Positions 53,097 to 62,400 of a stretch of 64,000 bases of DNA are shown here, one piece after another (within the stretch, counting starts at the first letter, position 1; each line of letters begins with the position of its first letter). The stretch is from NCBI GenBank assembly GCA_900551245.1, contig URVC01000016.1, positions 10,763-74,762 on the forward strand, written 5' to 3'. The notes under the pieces were generated by a model, which did not search any database, was not told the DNA's origin, and saw only the letters and a list, made by a program, of their open reading frames with translations. This DNA comes from an uncultured bacterium (GTDB lineage Bacteria > Verrucomicrobiota > Lentisphaeria > Victivallales > Victivallaceae). The translations under genes and the position numbers were made by a program.

Positions 53097-53894
53097 TCAC
53101 ATCTCCCCGTTCAATGTGTGTATACGTTCCCAGATTTCATTCAGCTGTCTTGGGGTGGCTTTTTTGGCTTCGCTCAGAATTTCCTGGGCATATTTCCACG
53201 CAGGATATCGAACCAGATTATTGGAAGAAAAACTTACATTGCGGTTATTCAGCATGACAAAAATTTTTTGGGTGTTGTGATTCACTTTCTCTATCACTTT
53301 CAGCCAATGAGCGACACAACGGGCAATCACAATGATTTTATCATTTGCCAATGCCCAATGCAGGAGCTGTTCATTGTAATCGGAGTGAGAAAAATGCTCA
53401 GAAGCTTTATAGGTCGGGGAGGCATAACCATGTATCTGCAGCAAAAAGAATCGTAGGTCGATTGCATTGAGAACGTCAGACTTATAACTCAGACACGCCT
53501 GCTTTTCTTCTTCGCTGCTTAACAGCTTGCCTTTTCCGATGAATCGATCAAGAAACCATTTGCGTCCGCAATATTTCTCAAGTCCGGGATTCAACACAAA
53601 ATTGTAATACCCTCCATTTTTCGTTTGCTCGAAGATCAGTTGCTTTAAAACCAGATCCTTATGTTGTTTGAAAAAATCGATATCACTTTCCATATCCTCG
53701 GTAATATCGTCTTTATCCTTAAATCCGGGATTGGCCAGCAAGATCCAGATTTTCGCGTCCGGTGTCCCCTGATACGGTTGCGGTGGAATAGTTTGACTAT
53801 AGTTGTCGTTTTTCTCGTTGGGCAGGTAGAAATCACTTTGCTCTGTAAGAGGAAGTTCTTTCCACGGATTGGGGATGTCTCTCCAACTGTTCAT
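53097..53894 (-). CDS. Hypothetical protein, possibly uracil-DNA-glycosylase-like fold
   Basis: 265 residues from the ATG at 53892-53894 (AAAGGAA 8 bases upstream). DAKIWILLANPGFKDKDD near residue 50 resembles the NPG active-site loop of the UDG superfamily, and EKYCGRKWFLDRFIGKGKL and KIIVIARCVAHWLKVIEKV are further conserved-looking blocks, but no full catalytic set is clear. Codon use is AT-rich compared with its neighbours, and it stands alone, which suggests transfer. I do not assign a function. Confidence 0.65.
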   Translation of the reverse strand: MNSWRDIPNPWKELPLTEQSDFYLPNEKNDNYSQTIPPQPYQGTPDAKIWILLANPGFKDKDDITEDMESDIDFFKQHKDLVLKQLIFEQTKNGGYYNFVLNPGLEKYCGRKWFLDRFIGKGKLLSSEEEKQACLSYKSDVLNAIDLRFFLLQIHGYASPTYKASEHFSHSDYNEQLLHWALANDKIIVIARCVAHWLKVIEKVNHNTQKIFVMLNNRNVSFSSNNLVRYPAWKYAQEILSEAKKATPRQLNEIWERIHTLNGEM

Positions 53895-54042
53895 GGCGGG
53901 ATTCCTTTCATGGCTGAATGCATGGTTGGGACGGAAGGGGGAGGTTCGACCCGTCATGGGGTTGACCACCGCTTCCGCTGTCTGACGAAACGATCAGAAC
54001 TTTTACAATTTGTGGCATAAATACTGATTCTTTCTATCGCAA

Positions 54043-54372
54043 TCATCGTTGTCCAATACATGAGCAAAGTCGGCGCACCAATCGGAGACTTCCATAGATG
54101 ACAAACATCGGGACAGAAGCGATCCAGAGATAGGCCCAGCCGAAGAAGAGTGCAAAAATGAGTTCCGGGCCACGAGGAATGAAGAGACCGCAGAAACAGG
54201 GAATCAGAATGGCTCCGACAACGCTGCTCCATGAGAATACGGTAAGAGCGGCAATCCACAAGAGAAGTTTCCCGTGGCGGAACCAGTTTGGATGACGCTC
54301 CTTCAGAAAACAGAGCCCGCCCGGAATTACAAAACAGAAGAGAAACAGAAGGGTAAAAACAAGAACACGCAT
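54043..54372 (-). CDS. Small polytopic membrane protein, unknown function
   Basis: 109 residues with three hydrophobic stretches: MRVLVFTLLFLFCFVIPGGLCF, GKLLLWIAALTVFSWSSVVGAILIPCFCGLFI and LIFALFFGWAYLWIASVPMFVIYG. No family recognised. AGGGA lies 13 bases before the ATG, so the start is uncertain. It lies upstream of the UDG-like hypothetical gene on the same strand, in the same AT-richer block. Confidence 0.55.
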   Translation of the reverse strand: MRVLVFTLLFLFCFVIPGGLCFLKERHPNWFRHGKLLLWIAALTVFSWSSVVGAILIPCFCGLFIPRGPELIFALFFGWAYLWIASVPMFVIYGSLRLVRRLCSCIGQR

Positions 54373-54615
54373 AACACAAATGTATCCCTGCTTGTTATTC
54401 TTCAGCGACTGATCCGCAACTGCAAAAATATAACTCCGTTGTTCCGATTTTCAACTTGCCATGGTTCAAAAGATGGATCTCGTATGCGCTGCACCTCTCT
54501 CGGACGAAGTGTAATTCTCTATGGAGCGATCGATGTGCGACATTCTGAATACGAACTTCGCGAACCCAGCCCGACATTAAAAATGGATGATTACAACCTC
54601 AAGGGGCAACTGCAG

Positions 54616-54645
54616 AAAAAAAAGCCGACCGGAAGACCGGTCGGC
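54616..54645 (-). terminator. Rho-independent terminator (minus strand)
   Basis: Perfect 9-base stem GCCGACCGG (54624-54632) / CCGGTCGGC (54637-54645) with an AAGA loop. Eight A on the plus strand (54616-54623) become the T run of a minus-strand transcript arriving from the AraC side. Confidence 0.85.
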
Positions 54646-54666
54646 CCAAAAGACAAAAAAGGTCGA

Positions 54667-54859
54667 CTATTTTAGGATTTCCCTGAACTCTTCTCTCCAC
54701 CTTAAAATGACGAATTTTTCAAATCCCTCAAGGTAGGGTGCTCCATTCGTCTCGAAAAATTCTCTGCGAGATTCATCAAAAATTGCTCAACTTTAAAACA
54801 AGGGTGTGCGCCTCGTCCTCAGAATAGGATTTCTATAGAGCGAACTTTTCCTCATGCAT
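54667..54859 (-). pseudogene. Decayed coding fragment
   Basis: On the minus strand an ATG at 54857-54859 opens MHEEKFAL, then a stop, then KSYSEDEAHTLVLKLSNF in the same frame. A one-base shift then continues DESRREFFETNGAPYLEGF and EKFVILRWREEFREILK to a stop at 54667. The residue make-up is protein-like but the frame is broken at least twice. The origin is not recognised. It lies directly upstream of a strong terminator, as the 3' end of a lost gene would. Confidence 0.35.
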
Positions 54860-54955
54860 CCTCGTGACAAACAACACAATCTGTCTCCGGATGATTTAGA
54901 ACGCAGTTCGGGACCGAAAGGCCTGTTCAAAATTCTGTATACATGCAAACAGAAA

Positions 54956-55819
54956 TCAGCGATATAACTTCCGCTGTTCTTCCGGGCTTTTCCGATAGAA
55001 CTTGCGGAAGGTGCGGCAAAAGTAGCTCGCCGAGTGAAAGCCCACGGCGGAGGCGATCTCTCCGACATTCCGGTCACTGCAGATCAGAAGACGCATCGCG
55101 TAAAGCAGCCGCAGCCGATTCAGGTACTCCATCGGGCTCATCCGGGTTGCCTTCTGAAAGATTCTGCGGCATTGCACCTCCTTGAGTCCCACGGCGTCGG
55201 CAATGTCACGGACACTGATGTTGCCGGCGTAGTTGCATTTTATGAACTCCTGAATCTGATGAATCCGGTGGTCGGAACTTTCCGCTTCGCCGGAAACGGA
55301 ATCCTGATCCGCGACACACTCCCGGATCAGCAGCCGCAGCAGTTCGCACACGTAGACCTCCGCATGGCCGGGATGCATGTTGCGAAGCGCAATTCCATAC
55401 CGCAAATGTTCAAAAAATGCTTCCGGATAATGCAGCCGATGCGGGGATTCCGGAAAAAACGCCATGAAGTCATTGGGCAGACACAACAAATGCAGAATGT
55501 AGTAACTGCTGTCGGAACAGCCGGGCGCGAGCTCGTAGGAGTGAAGCGTATTCTCCGGAATCAACAGCCCCACCCCCGGCGGAAGCCGCAACTCCCGATG
55601 TGCCAGCCTGACGATAAATTCCCCGCTCTCGATGAACAGCAGCAAATTATCCGTGATTTTCCGGAAGGGAACATGCCACGGGGAAAAGCAGTTCCAGTGG
55701 GCGACATTGAGCACCAGTGGCGGCGACGCATTCTGAACGATCTTCATCCGGGAAATCTGGTCGGCGGAAAGAAGATCCTTCTCCCGGTTTTTCCACTCAT
55801 TTCCGTAAATACTGTCCAT
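54956..55819 (-). CDS. AraC-family transcriptional regulator of cassette E
   Basis: 287 residues from the ATG at 55817-55819 (GAGGTGG upstream; the codon before is an unlikely TTG start). An N-terminal cupin sensor (about 35-125: HVPFRKITDNLLLFIESGEFIVRLAHRELRLPPGVGLLIPENTLHSYEL) is followed by the double helix-turn-helix QEFIKCNYAGNISVRDIADAVGLKEVQCRRIFQKATRMSPMEYLNRLRLLYAMRLLICSDRNVGEIASAVGFHSASYFCRTFRKFYRKSPEEQR. It diverges from the sialidase-like gene across 125 AT-rich bases and probably controls cassette E. Confidence 0.9.
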   Translation of the reverse strand: MDSIYGNEWKNREKDLLSADQISRMKIVQNASPPLVLNVAHWNCFSPWHVPFRKITDNLLLFIESGEFIVRLAHRELRLPPGVGLLIPENTLHSYELAPGCSDSSYYILHLLCLPNDFMAFFPESPHRLHYPEAFFEHLRYGIALRNMHPGHAEVYVCELLRLLIRECVADQDSVSGEAESSDHRIHQIQEFIKCNYAGNISVRDIADAVGLKEVQCRRIFQKATRMSPMEYLNRLRLLYAMRLLICSDRNVGEIASAVGFHSASYFCRTFRKFYRKSPEEQRKLYR

Positions 55820-55870
55820 CAAGCCACCTCGGCAGTATCGAAAAATACAATAAATAACTTATTTTTACTA

Positions 55871-55899
55871 TTGTCATTACTGTACTAATATACTATAAT
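55871..55899 (+). promoter_or_regulatory. Promoter of cassette E
   Basis: TTGTCA (55871-55876), 17 bases, TATAAT (55894-55899), 45 bases before the sialidase-like ATG. The flanks up to the AraC start are very AT-rich. Confidence 0.65.
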
Positions 55900-55944
55900 A
55901 TTAAATAAATACAACAAGGTCTAGAAACGGAAACAAGAACGAAA

Positions 55945-57030
55945 ATGTCAATAGTAACCATTGCGCTCCCCTCACAGCCGGGAAACATATATTTCCATCC
56001 AGAAGAAAGATTTTCCTCCCGGCACCGCCTGTGGCAGGGATGCCCGACCATCGTCTGTACTTCGAAAGGGCGCCTGTTGGCGGGCTGGTATTCCGGCGGA
56101 ATCGCGGAACCGGATATGCGCAATTACAATCTGCTCGTGCGCAGCGACGACCACGGGGAAACCTGGAGCGAACCGCTCCTCGTAATCGAGAGCAAATTAT
56201 CCGTCGGGCTGCGCTGCATCGACATCCAGCTGTGGATCGATCCGGCCGGGAAATGCTGGGTGTTCTGGACGCAGGTCATCGGCTGGGGAGAAAATGAGTT
56301 CCATGAAACCTGGGCAATGACCACCGACGATCCGGATGCCGAAGAGATCCGCTGGTCTGAACCATTTTACGTGACGGATGGTTTCCTGCGCTGCAAACCA
56401 ACCGTACTGCGCGACGGCCGCTGGCTGTTGTGCGCATATGACCGGCACAGCGAGCGCTACCGCTATTCGGAATCCCTCGATCAGGGGAAAAGCTGGGTCC
56501 GCCGGGAGGCCGGCAGAAAAATTCCGACCCCGTTCGACGAGTCGATGATCCTCGAACACCGGGACGGCACACTCCGACTGTTTGCCCGGACCGCCAACAC
56601 CGGACACATCGCCGAATGCGTTTCGATGGACGGTGGAAAAACGTGGAGCGACGGCATCAACGGACCTCTGACAAGTCCAGGCAGTCGTTTTTACATCGGC
56701 CGCCTCCGTTCCGGAAATCTGATCTGCGTCCGCAACAACGATGCGGCTGACCGGATCAACATGAGCGCATCCATTTCCTGTGATGACGGGCAATCCTGGA
56801 GTGTTCCCATGCTGCTCGATGCTCGAATGCACACCTCTTATCCGGATGTTGCCGAAGACGGCGATGGGGTCATCTACATTCTCCATGACTGGAGCAGATT
56901 CGAAGAAAAGGCGATTCTGCTGACGCGCTTGACGGAACAGGAGATCATGGCTCGCAGCATGTTACGCGACAGTTCCTGTGTGGCTCAGATCATCAACCAA
57001 CCGCCTCGGCATCCTCTCTTCCCCTGCTGA
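55945..57030 (+). CDS. Sialidase-like BNR/Asp-box beta-propeller protein
   Basis: 361 residues, no signal peptide. Four Asp boxes mark a six-bladed propeller of the GH33 type: RSDDHGETW, ESLDQGKSW, SMDGGKTW and SCDDGQSW. Early QGCPTIVCTSKGRLLAGWYSGG fits blade 1 of cytoplasmic exo-sialidase-like proteins, but the canonical (F/Y)RIP arginine motif is not seen, so sialidase activity is uncertain; related propellers act on other acidic or deoxy sugars. It starts the plus-strand cassette E transcript and is followed 32 bases later by the esterase gene. Confidence 0.75.
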   Translation: MSIVTIALPSQPGNIYFHPEERFSSRHRLWQGCPTIVCTSKGRLLAGWYSGGIAEPDMRNYNLLVRSDDHGETWSEPLLVIESKLSVGLRCIDIQLWIDPAGKCWVFWTQVIGWGENEFHETWAMTTDDPDAEEIRWSEPFYVTDGFLRCKPTVLRDGRWLLCAYDRHSERYRYSESLDQGKSWVRREAGRKIPTPFDESMILEHRDGTLRLFARTANTGHIAECVSMDGGKTWSDGINGPLTSPGSRFYIGRLRSGNLICVRNNDAADRINMSASISCDDGQSWSVPMLLDARMHTSYPDVAEDGDGVIYILHDWSRFEEKAILLTRLTEQEIMARSMLRDSSCVAQIINQPPRHPLFPC

Positions 57031-57062
57031 GAGTAATGAAACGTATGTCCAGGAGAGACAGA

Positions 57063-58307
57063 ATGAAAAAATTGCTCTTGATCGCAAGTCTCACATTTAC
57101 CGGAGTTTTGTGGGCGGAATCCCTCTATTTTGACGGGAAAACGGATAAAAATCCAGTTCTCTACAAGGCCGGAGAACCGATGACCTTCCTCATCTCTTTA
57201 CGGGACAAAGACGCTGAAGGTGCAATGGTCAAAGGCAGAAAACTGGTCTGGAACCGCACCGGAGACGATGGAAAAACCGAACACGGCGAAGCCCTCTCCG
57301 ATGAACCGTTGAAGATCACCACCCGGATCGACAAACCCGGATTTGTGCGGATCATTGTGAACGTGTTGGATCACAACGGCAACCCGAAGACGGGACGTAC
57401 CGAGCGGTTCGAAAGCGGAGCCGGGGCGGATGTCAACCTGCTGCCCGCCGATCCTCTGCCTGCGGATTTCCATGCATTCTGGGATAAGGAAGTCGCCCGC
57501 CTGCACAAGACTCCATTCGATACGGAAGTAGTGGAACTTCCGCACCGGGACGTCAAGGTACTGAAATTTTCCATCAGCACCTTCCCGGGCGAACGCCCGG
57601 CGACCGGGTACATCCTGTATCCCCGGGACGCCGCACCGGCGTCACTGCCGATGATGGTTCGATTTACCGGATACGGCTTCCATGCCACCGGGATTCCCTT
57701 CGGGGTTGCGAAGAGGGGGTGGCTTGTGGTAGAAGTCACCCGGCAGGGAGAAGCGCCCGATCGCGAAGCGGAATATTACAAGAATCTCCAGGAACACGAG
57801 ATGAAAAACTACTGCTTTCGCAACAACAACGACAAATATAAAAATGATTTCTACGGCATGTATATGCGGGGCCAGCGGGCAATTCAGTACGCGGAGACGC
57901 TGCCCGTATGGAACAAAAAGGAGATTCGAGTGGAAGGCGGCTCCATGGGAGCGGCACAGGCGATTGCCGCAGCGGCACTGAATCCGCATGTCACGGAGTG
58001 TGTGGCGGAAATCCCGTGGATGGCGGATCTGGCCGGGAAAGCCAGATTTCAGCGTCTGGGTGGCTGGGCTCCGGGATACACGGAGACGCTCCGCTATTTT
58101 GATACTGCCAATCTTGCGACACGGGTCAAATGTCCGACGACGATCGCCATTGGCCTGGGGGACTATGTTTGTCCGCCCTCCGGTCAGATGATTCTTTTCC
58201 GCAATCTCGCGGGGGAAAAGACGATCAAAATTCATCAGAACCGGATTCACGGCCGCTGTCTGCAACCGGATCCTTACGAAACCGTGTTTACCGGCGAAAT
58301 CCACTGA
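57063..58307 (+). CDS. Secreted CE7-family acetyl esterase (acetyl xylan esterase / cephalosporin-C deacetylase type)
   Basis: 414 residues from the ATG at 57063 (AGGAGAG upstream), with signal peptide MKKLLLIASLTFTGVLWAE. A beta-sandwich (about 20-125) precedes the alpha/beta-hydrolase core beginning at ADPLPADFHAFWDKEVARL. The catalytic set is Ser in EGGSMGAAQA, Asp in GLGDYVCPPSGQ, His in NRIHGRC. RGQRAIQYAETLPVWNKKEIRV is typical of the family. It removes acetyl groups from sugar chains, easing access for the other enzymes of the cassette. It sits between the sialidase-like gene and the pseudopilin; 136 bases follow before the pseudopilin. Confidence 0.88.
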   Translation: MKKLLLIASLTFTGVLWAESLYFDGKTDKNPVLYKAGEPMTFLISLRDKDAEGAMVKGRKLVWNRTGDDGKTEHGEALSDEPLKITTRIDKPGFVRIIVNVLDHNGNPKTGRTERFESGAGADVNLLPADPLPADFHAFWDKEVARLHKTPFDTEVVELPHRDVKVLKFSISTFPGERPATGYILYPRDAAPASLPMMVRFTGYGFHATGIPFGVAKRGWLVVEVTRQGEAPDREAEYYKNLQEHEMKNYCFRNNNDKYKNDFYGMYMRGQRAIQYAETLPVWNKKEIRVEGGSMGAAQAIAAAALNPHVTECVAEIPWMADLAGKARFQRLGGWAPGYTETLRYFDTANLATRVKCPTTIAIGLGDYVCPPSGQMILFRNLAGEKTIKIHQNRIHGRCLQPDPYETVFTGEIH

Positions 58308-58443
58308 GCGGAATTCAGAAAGACGGGATCAATGGCGGATAATGGACTGCTCAGCCGGAGGAATAAACGAAACAGTCCAGACACCGATCTGTTCACATGA
58401 AACATGAAAACCAAAAGATATGGGTACTGAAACGGGGGAAATC

Positions 58444-59403
58444 ATGAACAAGAACTTCTCTTTCATCAGGCTGCAGTCTTACGCTGTTTGCGGAAGATAT
58501 TCCGACAAGCCCGCCCGGTCGGAATGTCCCCGGCAGAAACGATTCCTGTCCGTTTTTACGACCATCCGCCCCCCGGCGGGAAGCGCTTCGTACGTGACAT
58601 CAGCCTCTAGCCGGGCGCCGGGGCTGCGTGGGGCGGCAGACACCCCCCACGCAACGGCCCGAGTACTATTTACGCTTATTGAGCTCCTCATTGTAATTGC
58701 CATCATCGCGATTCTGGCGTCGATGCTGCTGCCGGCATTAAATCGTGCACGGGAGCGGGCACAGGCCTCGAATTGTGTCAGCAATCTCAAGCAGATCGGC
58801 AGCGCCCTGACGCTGTATCAGGGGGATTACAACGATTATTTTCCCAAGGCGGTCATGTATGAAGGCGACAATTTCTGGTCGAAAGTTCTGACCGACCGGA
58901 AATACGTGACACTGTCGGTTTTCGCGGATATCGCTGCGCTCAGGTGGGGCGGTGCAAACGCGGAAATTGCGATAAATGGTGCACAGAAGAATGATCTTAG
59001 TTCCATAATGTATCAACATCTTACCTACGGGTATAACTGCTTTGAGACTGGCGGCCGGGAGGTTACCGACACTACGTACCCCTGGCTGAAGGTTACCTTA
59101 CTCCGGAAGCCATCGTTGTTTTTGATTGTGGCGGATGCCGGAAACGGTCGATTGACGAATTCGACCTGGACGAGCGGCAGTTACGTCATTCCCCACCACG
59201 CAGGCGGCAGGGTCGCGAATCTGGCGCACGGCGACGGAAGCGTCAGCCTGCTTCGCGGAATCGGACTGTTCAATCAGAGCGGGACCAAGAGTTTCCTCGA
59301 CTGGTATGCGGTGGGGGGACCGTTGAAGTGCTACAACAAGGACGGAAACGTCTGGACATATAACGGCAAAGCCCGCACAACCGGCAATACTCGTGGCGAC
59401 TGA
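58444..59403 (+). CDS. Pseudopilin-like protein of cassette E with a 74-residue N-terminal extension
   Basis: 319 residues from the ATG at 58444 (GGGGGAAATC upstream). The prepilin signal FTLIELLIVIAIIAILASMLLPALNRARERA appears only after a leader of about 74 residues; the other intact copies have 4 to 29. The leader has no membrane helix and contains a DNA hairpin (58625-58653) read through in frame. The C-terminal signature is stretched: HAGGRVANLAHGDGSV has eleven rather than nine residues between His and DG. A start nearer the helix is not offered by any ATG. It precedes the giant secreted protein by 43 bases. Confidence 0.8.
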   Translation: MNKNFSFIRLQSYAVCGRYSDKPARSECPRQKRFLSVFTTIRPPAGSASYVTSASSRAPGLRGAADTPHATARVLFTLIELLIVIAIIAILASMLLPALNRARERAQASNCVSNLKQIGSALTLYQGDYNDYFPKAVMYEGDNFWSKVLTDRKYVTLSVFADIAALRWGGANAEIAINGAQKNDLSSIMYQHLTYGYNCFETGGREVTDTTYPWLKVTLLRKPSLFLIVADAGNGRLTNSTWTSGSYVIPHHAGGRVANLAHGDGSVSLLRGIGLFNQSGTKSFLDWYAVGGPLKCYNKDGNVWTYNGKARTTGNTRGD

Positions 59404-59446
59404 TTTCAATCGCAGTTTTATAAGACAACCATCAGGAGGCAACCAA

Positions 59447-62400
59447 ATGTCAAGAAAAGTGAAATTACTGATTCTTAGTTTTTTAACGATCATTCCATTT
59501 TTGCTGCTGCACGCGGCTCCGTCCGCCTGGCAGACGATTCCGACGTTGCTGACTTCGGATTCCGATGCGCGGATCGAATCGGTCTCCCCTGCGGCCTTCC
59601 GCCTGACGCTGACGCCGGGCGCACAGAACAACGCCAAATGCGGAACCCAGCTGGTGTACACCATGAATGCACCGGTCAAAAATCCGAAGCAGATCGCGTT
59701 CCGGGCCTGCTGTCCCGACGGAGGAACGATCAGCGCGAAATTCGTGGTTTCGGCGCAGGAAAACGGTAAAAGCGTTCCGCACTGGGGGCCGGAGATCAAG
59801 ATTTCCGGGAAAGAGTGGAAGAATTACGTGCTCCGGCTCGACAAGGATCTGGGCATGCCTGACAAGGAATATCATATCTGGCAGATCAAACCGGGGGTGG
59901 GAATCGTCAATCCCCGCGGCGGTCAGGCGGTGACGGTGGTGATGGAGGATTTCCGGTTCGAAGACGCTCCGGCGCTCCCCGCGGCAGCCACCCGGCCACA
60001 GCGGAAAAACGCTGACTGGAGCTACATTCCGGAAACGCTCTCCAAGGATTCCCGGGCGGAGATGGAATCATTCTCTCCGACGGAGTTCACTCTCACGTTG
60101 ATTCCGGGACCGCAGAACAATTCCAACTGTGCGGTGCAGGTGGTGCGCAGCGTGGACGCACCGGTCCACGCACAGGGGAAACTCGTTTTCCGCGCCCGCT
60201 GTCCAGAAGGGGGATCGGTTCAGGTTCATCTGATCCTCTCCACGCGCCAGAACGGCAAAGTCGTCATGCACTGGGGGCCGAAAATCACGATTTCCGGCCG
60301 GGAGTTCGCCCGGTATCACTTCGGGCTGGACAGCACGTTCGGGCTGCTCGATCAGGAGTATCTGATTCGACAGATCAAGCCGTTCATCGGAATCAACGGC
60401 ACGCAGGCCGGCAAAAAAGTGACGGTGGAATTCCGCGATTTCCAGATCGGCTCCGCGGAGAGCCTCGGTCTGGGTTCCGACCAGGCCGAAGTGATCGTCT
60501 ATCCTCCCGCACGTCCGCGTCAGGCTCCCGCTCCCGATGCGCTCAAGGTGTACTTTCATCTTGACAATGACGATGACGTCGCCGTATCGGCAAAAGGGTT
60601 GACCGATCCCATTCCCTACCGCGGCTACCGCGAGATGCTTCTCGATACGGTGAAGGATGTGGCAACCCTCTGCGACTCGCCTGAAGAGGCGGACGTGATC
60701 GTCTATTCCGCCGCCGCCCGCGACCCGAAAGCCGCCGCCCGGATTGCCGCGGCGGTGCGCAAAGGCACCGGGCTGTATGCCGCGGCCAACATCGCCGACC
60801 CGGAAGTGGCGGAACTGATTCCGGCGGAGGTGACAGTGCGTGAAGTCTCCGGATTCCCGGAGCGGAGCGCGCTGAAACCCACCGGAAAAAACGCGGCGTT
60901 GTTCCGGGAGCTCTCCGATGCGAAATTCGGCATCTATCGGGATCTGCGCCCCCGGCCCGGCGCAGAAATCCTGCTGACCGGCGACAACGGAGCACCGCTC
61001 CTCGTGCGCCGGGGAAAGGTCATCTACAACGCATTCGGGCTGGGATGCGGGTTGATTCGTGAAAAGGCGGCCATCGACCCTTTTCTGCTGCGGGTGCTTT
61101 CGGAATTGACCGGCAGAAAGCTAGCGGAAAAAGAGTTGAGTTCTCCTCGACGCAACGGGGACGGCTGGCAGGAAGGAATCACGGCGGAGAACATCGGCCG
61201 GGTGGGATTTGCTCTGGGCGACGGCCTGCTGTGTGAAACCATCCGCAACAATCTCTCGGTCGCTTCAGGCAGTGGGGAGTATGAGTTTCTGGAAAAGGCG
61301 GCTCCCAAACTGCGATTGAACAAGTGGCATATCCGTTCGATCTCCGGAGCCCCGGCGGAGCAGGAGCGTGATGTGGACTGGAATTACAGTTACGGGCAGA
61401 TCGGCGTGCTGGAGCTGAGCTGCGCGCCGGTCATTCCGGAGAAGTGGCGCGGAAAACCGCTTTTTTTTCAGGTGGAACGCGGCATAGACGATCTGGCGGA
61501 GGTCTATTTCAACGATACGCTTCTGGGCAAAGTGACCCGGGATATGCCGAATTACTGGGAACGGCCGCACCGTTACCGGATTCCGGAGGATAGAATTCGT
61601 TTCGGAGCAGAAAACAAGATCCGGGTCGTAACGGAAAATCTCCGGGAGAGCGGCGGTTTCGGCAGTTGCCCGGAAATTCTGCCGCCGCAACCGCCGCGGG
61701 CGGCGCGTCACGTCTATGTGGATCGAGCCAATCCGTTCGGGAAAGGCGGTAAAGTCGTCGACACTGCGACCGGCGAGACACACCGTTTCGACACGAGCCT
61801 CGCCTTTCCGGGAATCCGGTGGGAATTTCCCGGAGAGAATACATTTCTTGCACTGAGCAACCTCGCCGCATATGCAGCCGTATTCCGCAATGGAGGGCTT
61901 TCAGTTTTCGACCTCCGTACTCCGCCGCGGCTGACGGGGAAGTGGGATAAACCGGTTCTGCTGCTTTTCCCGAAGGATCAGGGAATTCCGCTGCTGCTGG
62001 TGTTTTCGAAACAACCGGACTCCGTATCGTTTGACTTCTCCGGAGGCGAACTCTCGGGCCTGACTGTGACCCGCCGGGGCGGAATCGGCATGATCCTGCC
62101 GCTGTGGATCGAAGGGAACCGACGGGTTTCGACCATCGGCTGGGAGAAGAAACTCCCGGAAGAGTTCCTGCGGAAAATCGATTTCTGGATTCCCAAAGCC
62201 TACGCCTATCCGATCGCGGCACGGGAATATTTCAAGATCGACCGGGAAAAAGGACGCATTCAGATCCGAACCACCTACTCGTACCGGAAAACTGCAAACG
62301 ACTGGAAGATCAAACCCGAACCTTTTGCTTCGGTTTCGCCACTTGCTTATTTCACCCGTGGGATGCTTTTTGAATCGCCCGAGGCGGAAAACTGGCAGTT

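Larger units (their letters stand above)
54373..54955. other. Non-coding block between orphan genes and the AraC regulator
   Basis: 583 bases without an intact gene. It contains a strong minus-strand terminator (54616-54645) and a decayed coding fragment (54667-54859). The 54395-54577 stretch is open on the minus strand but shows no start, ribosome site or family match. Confidence 0.5.
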
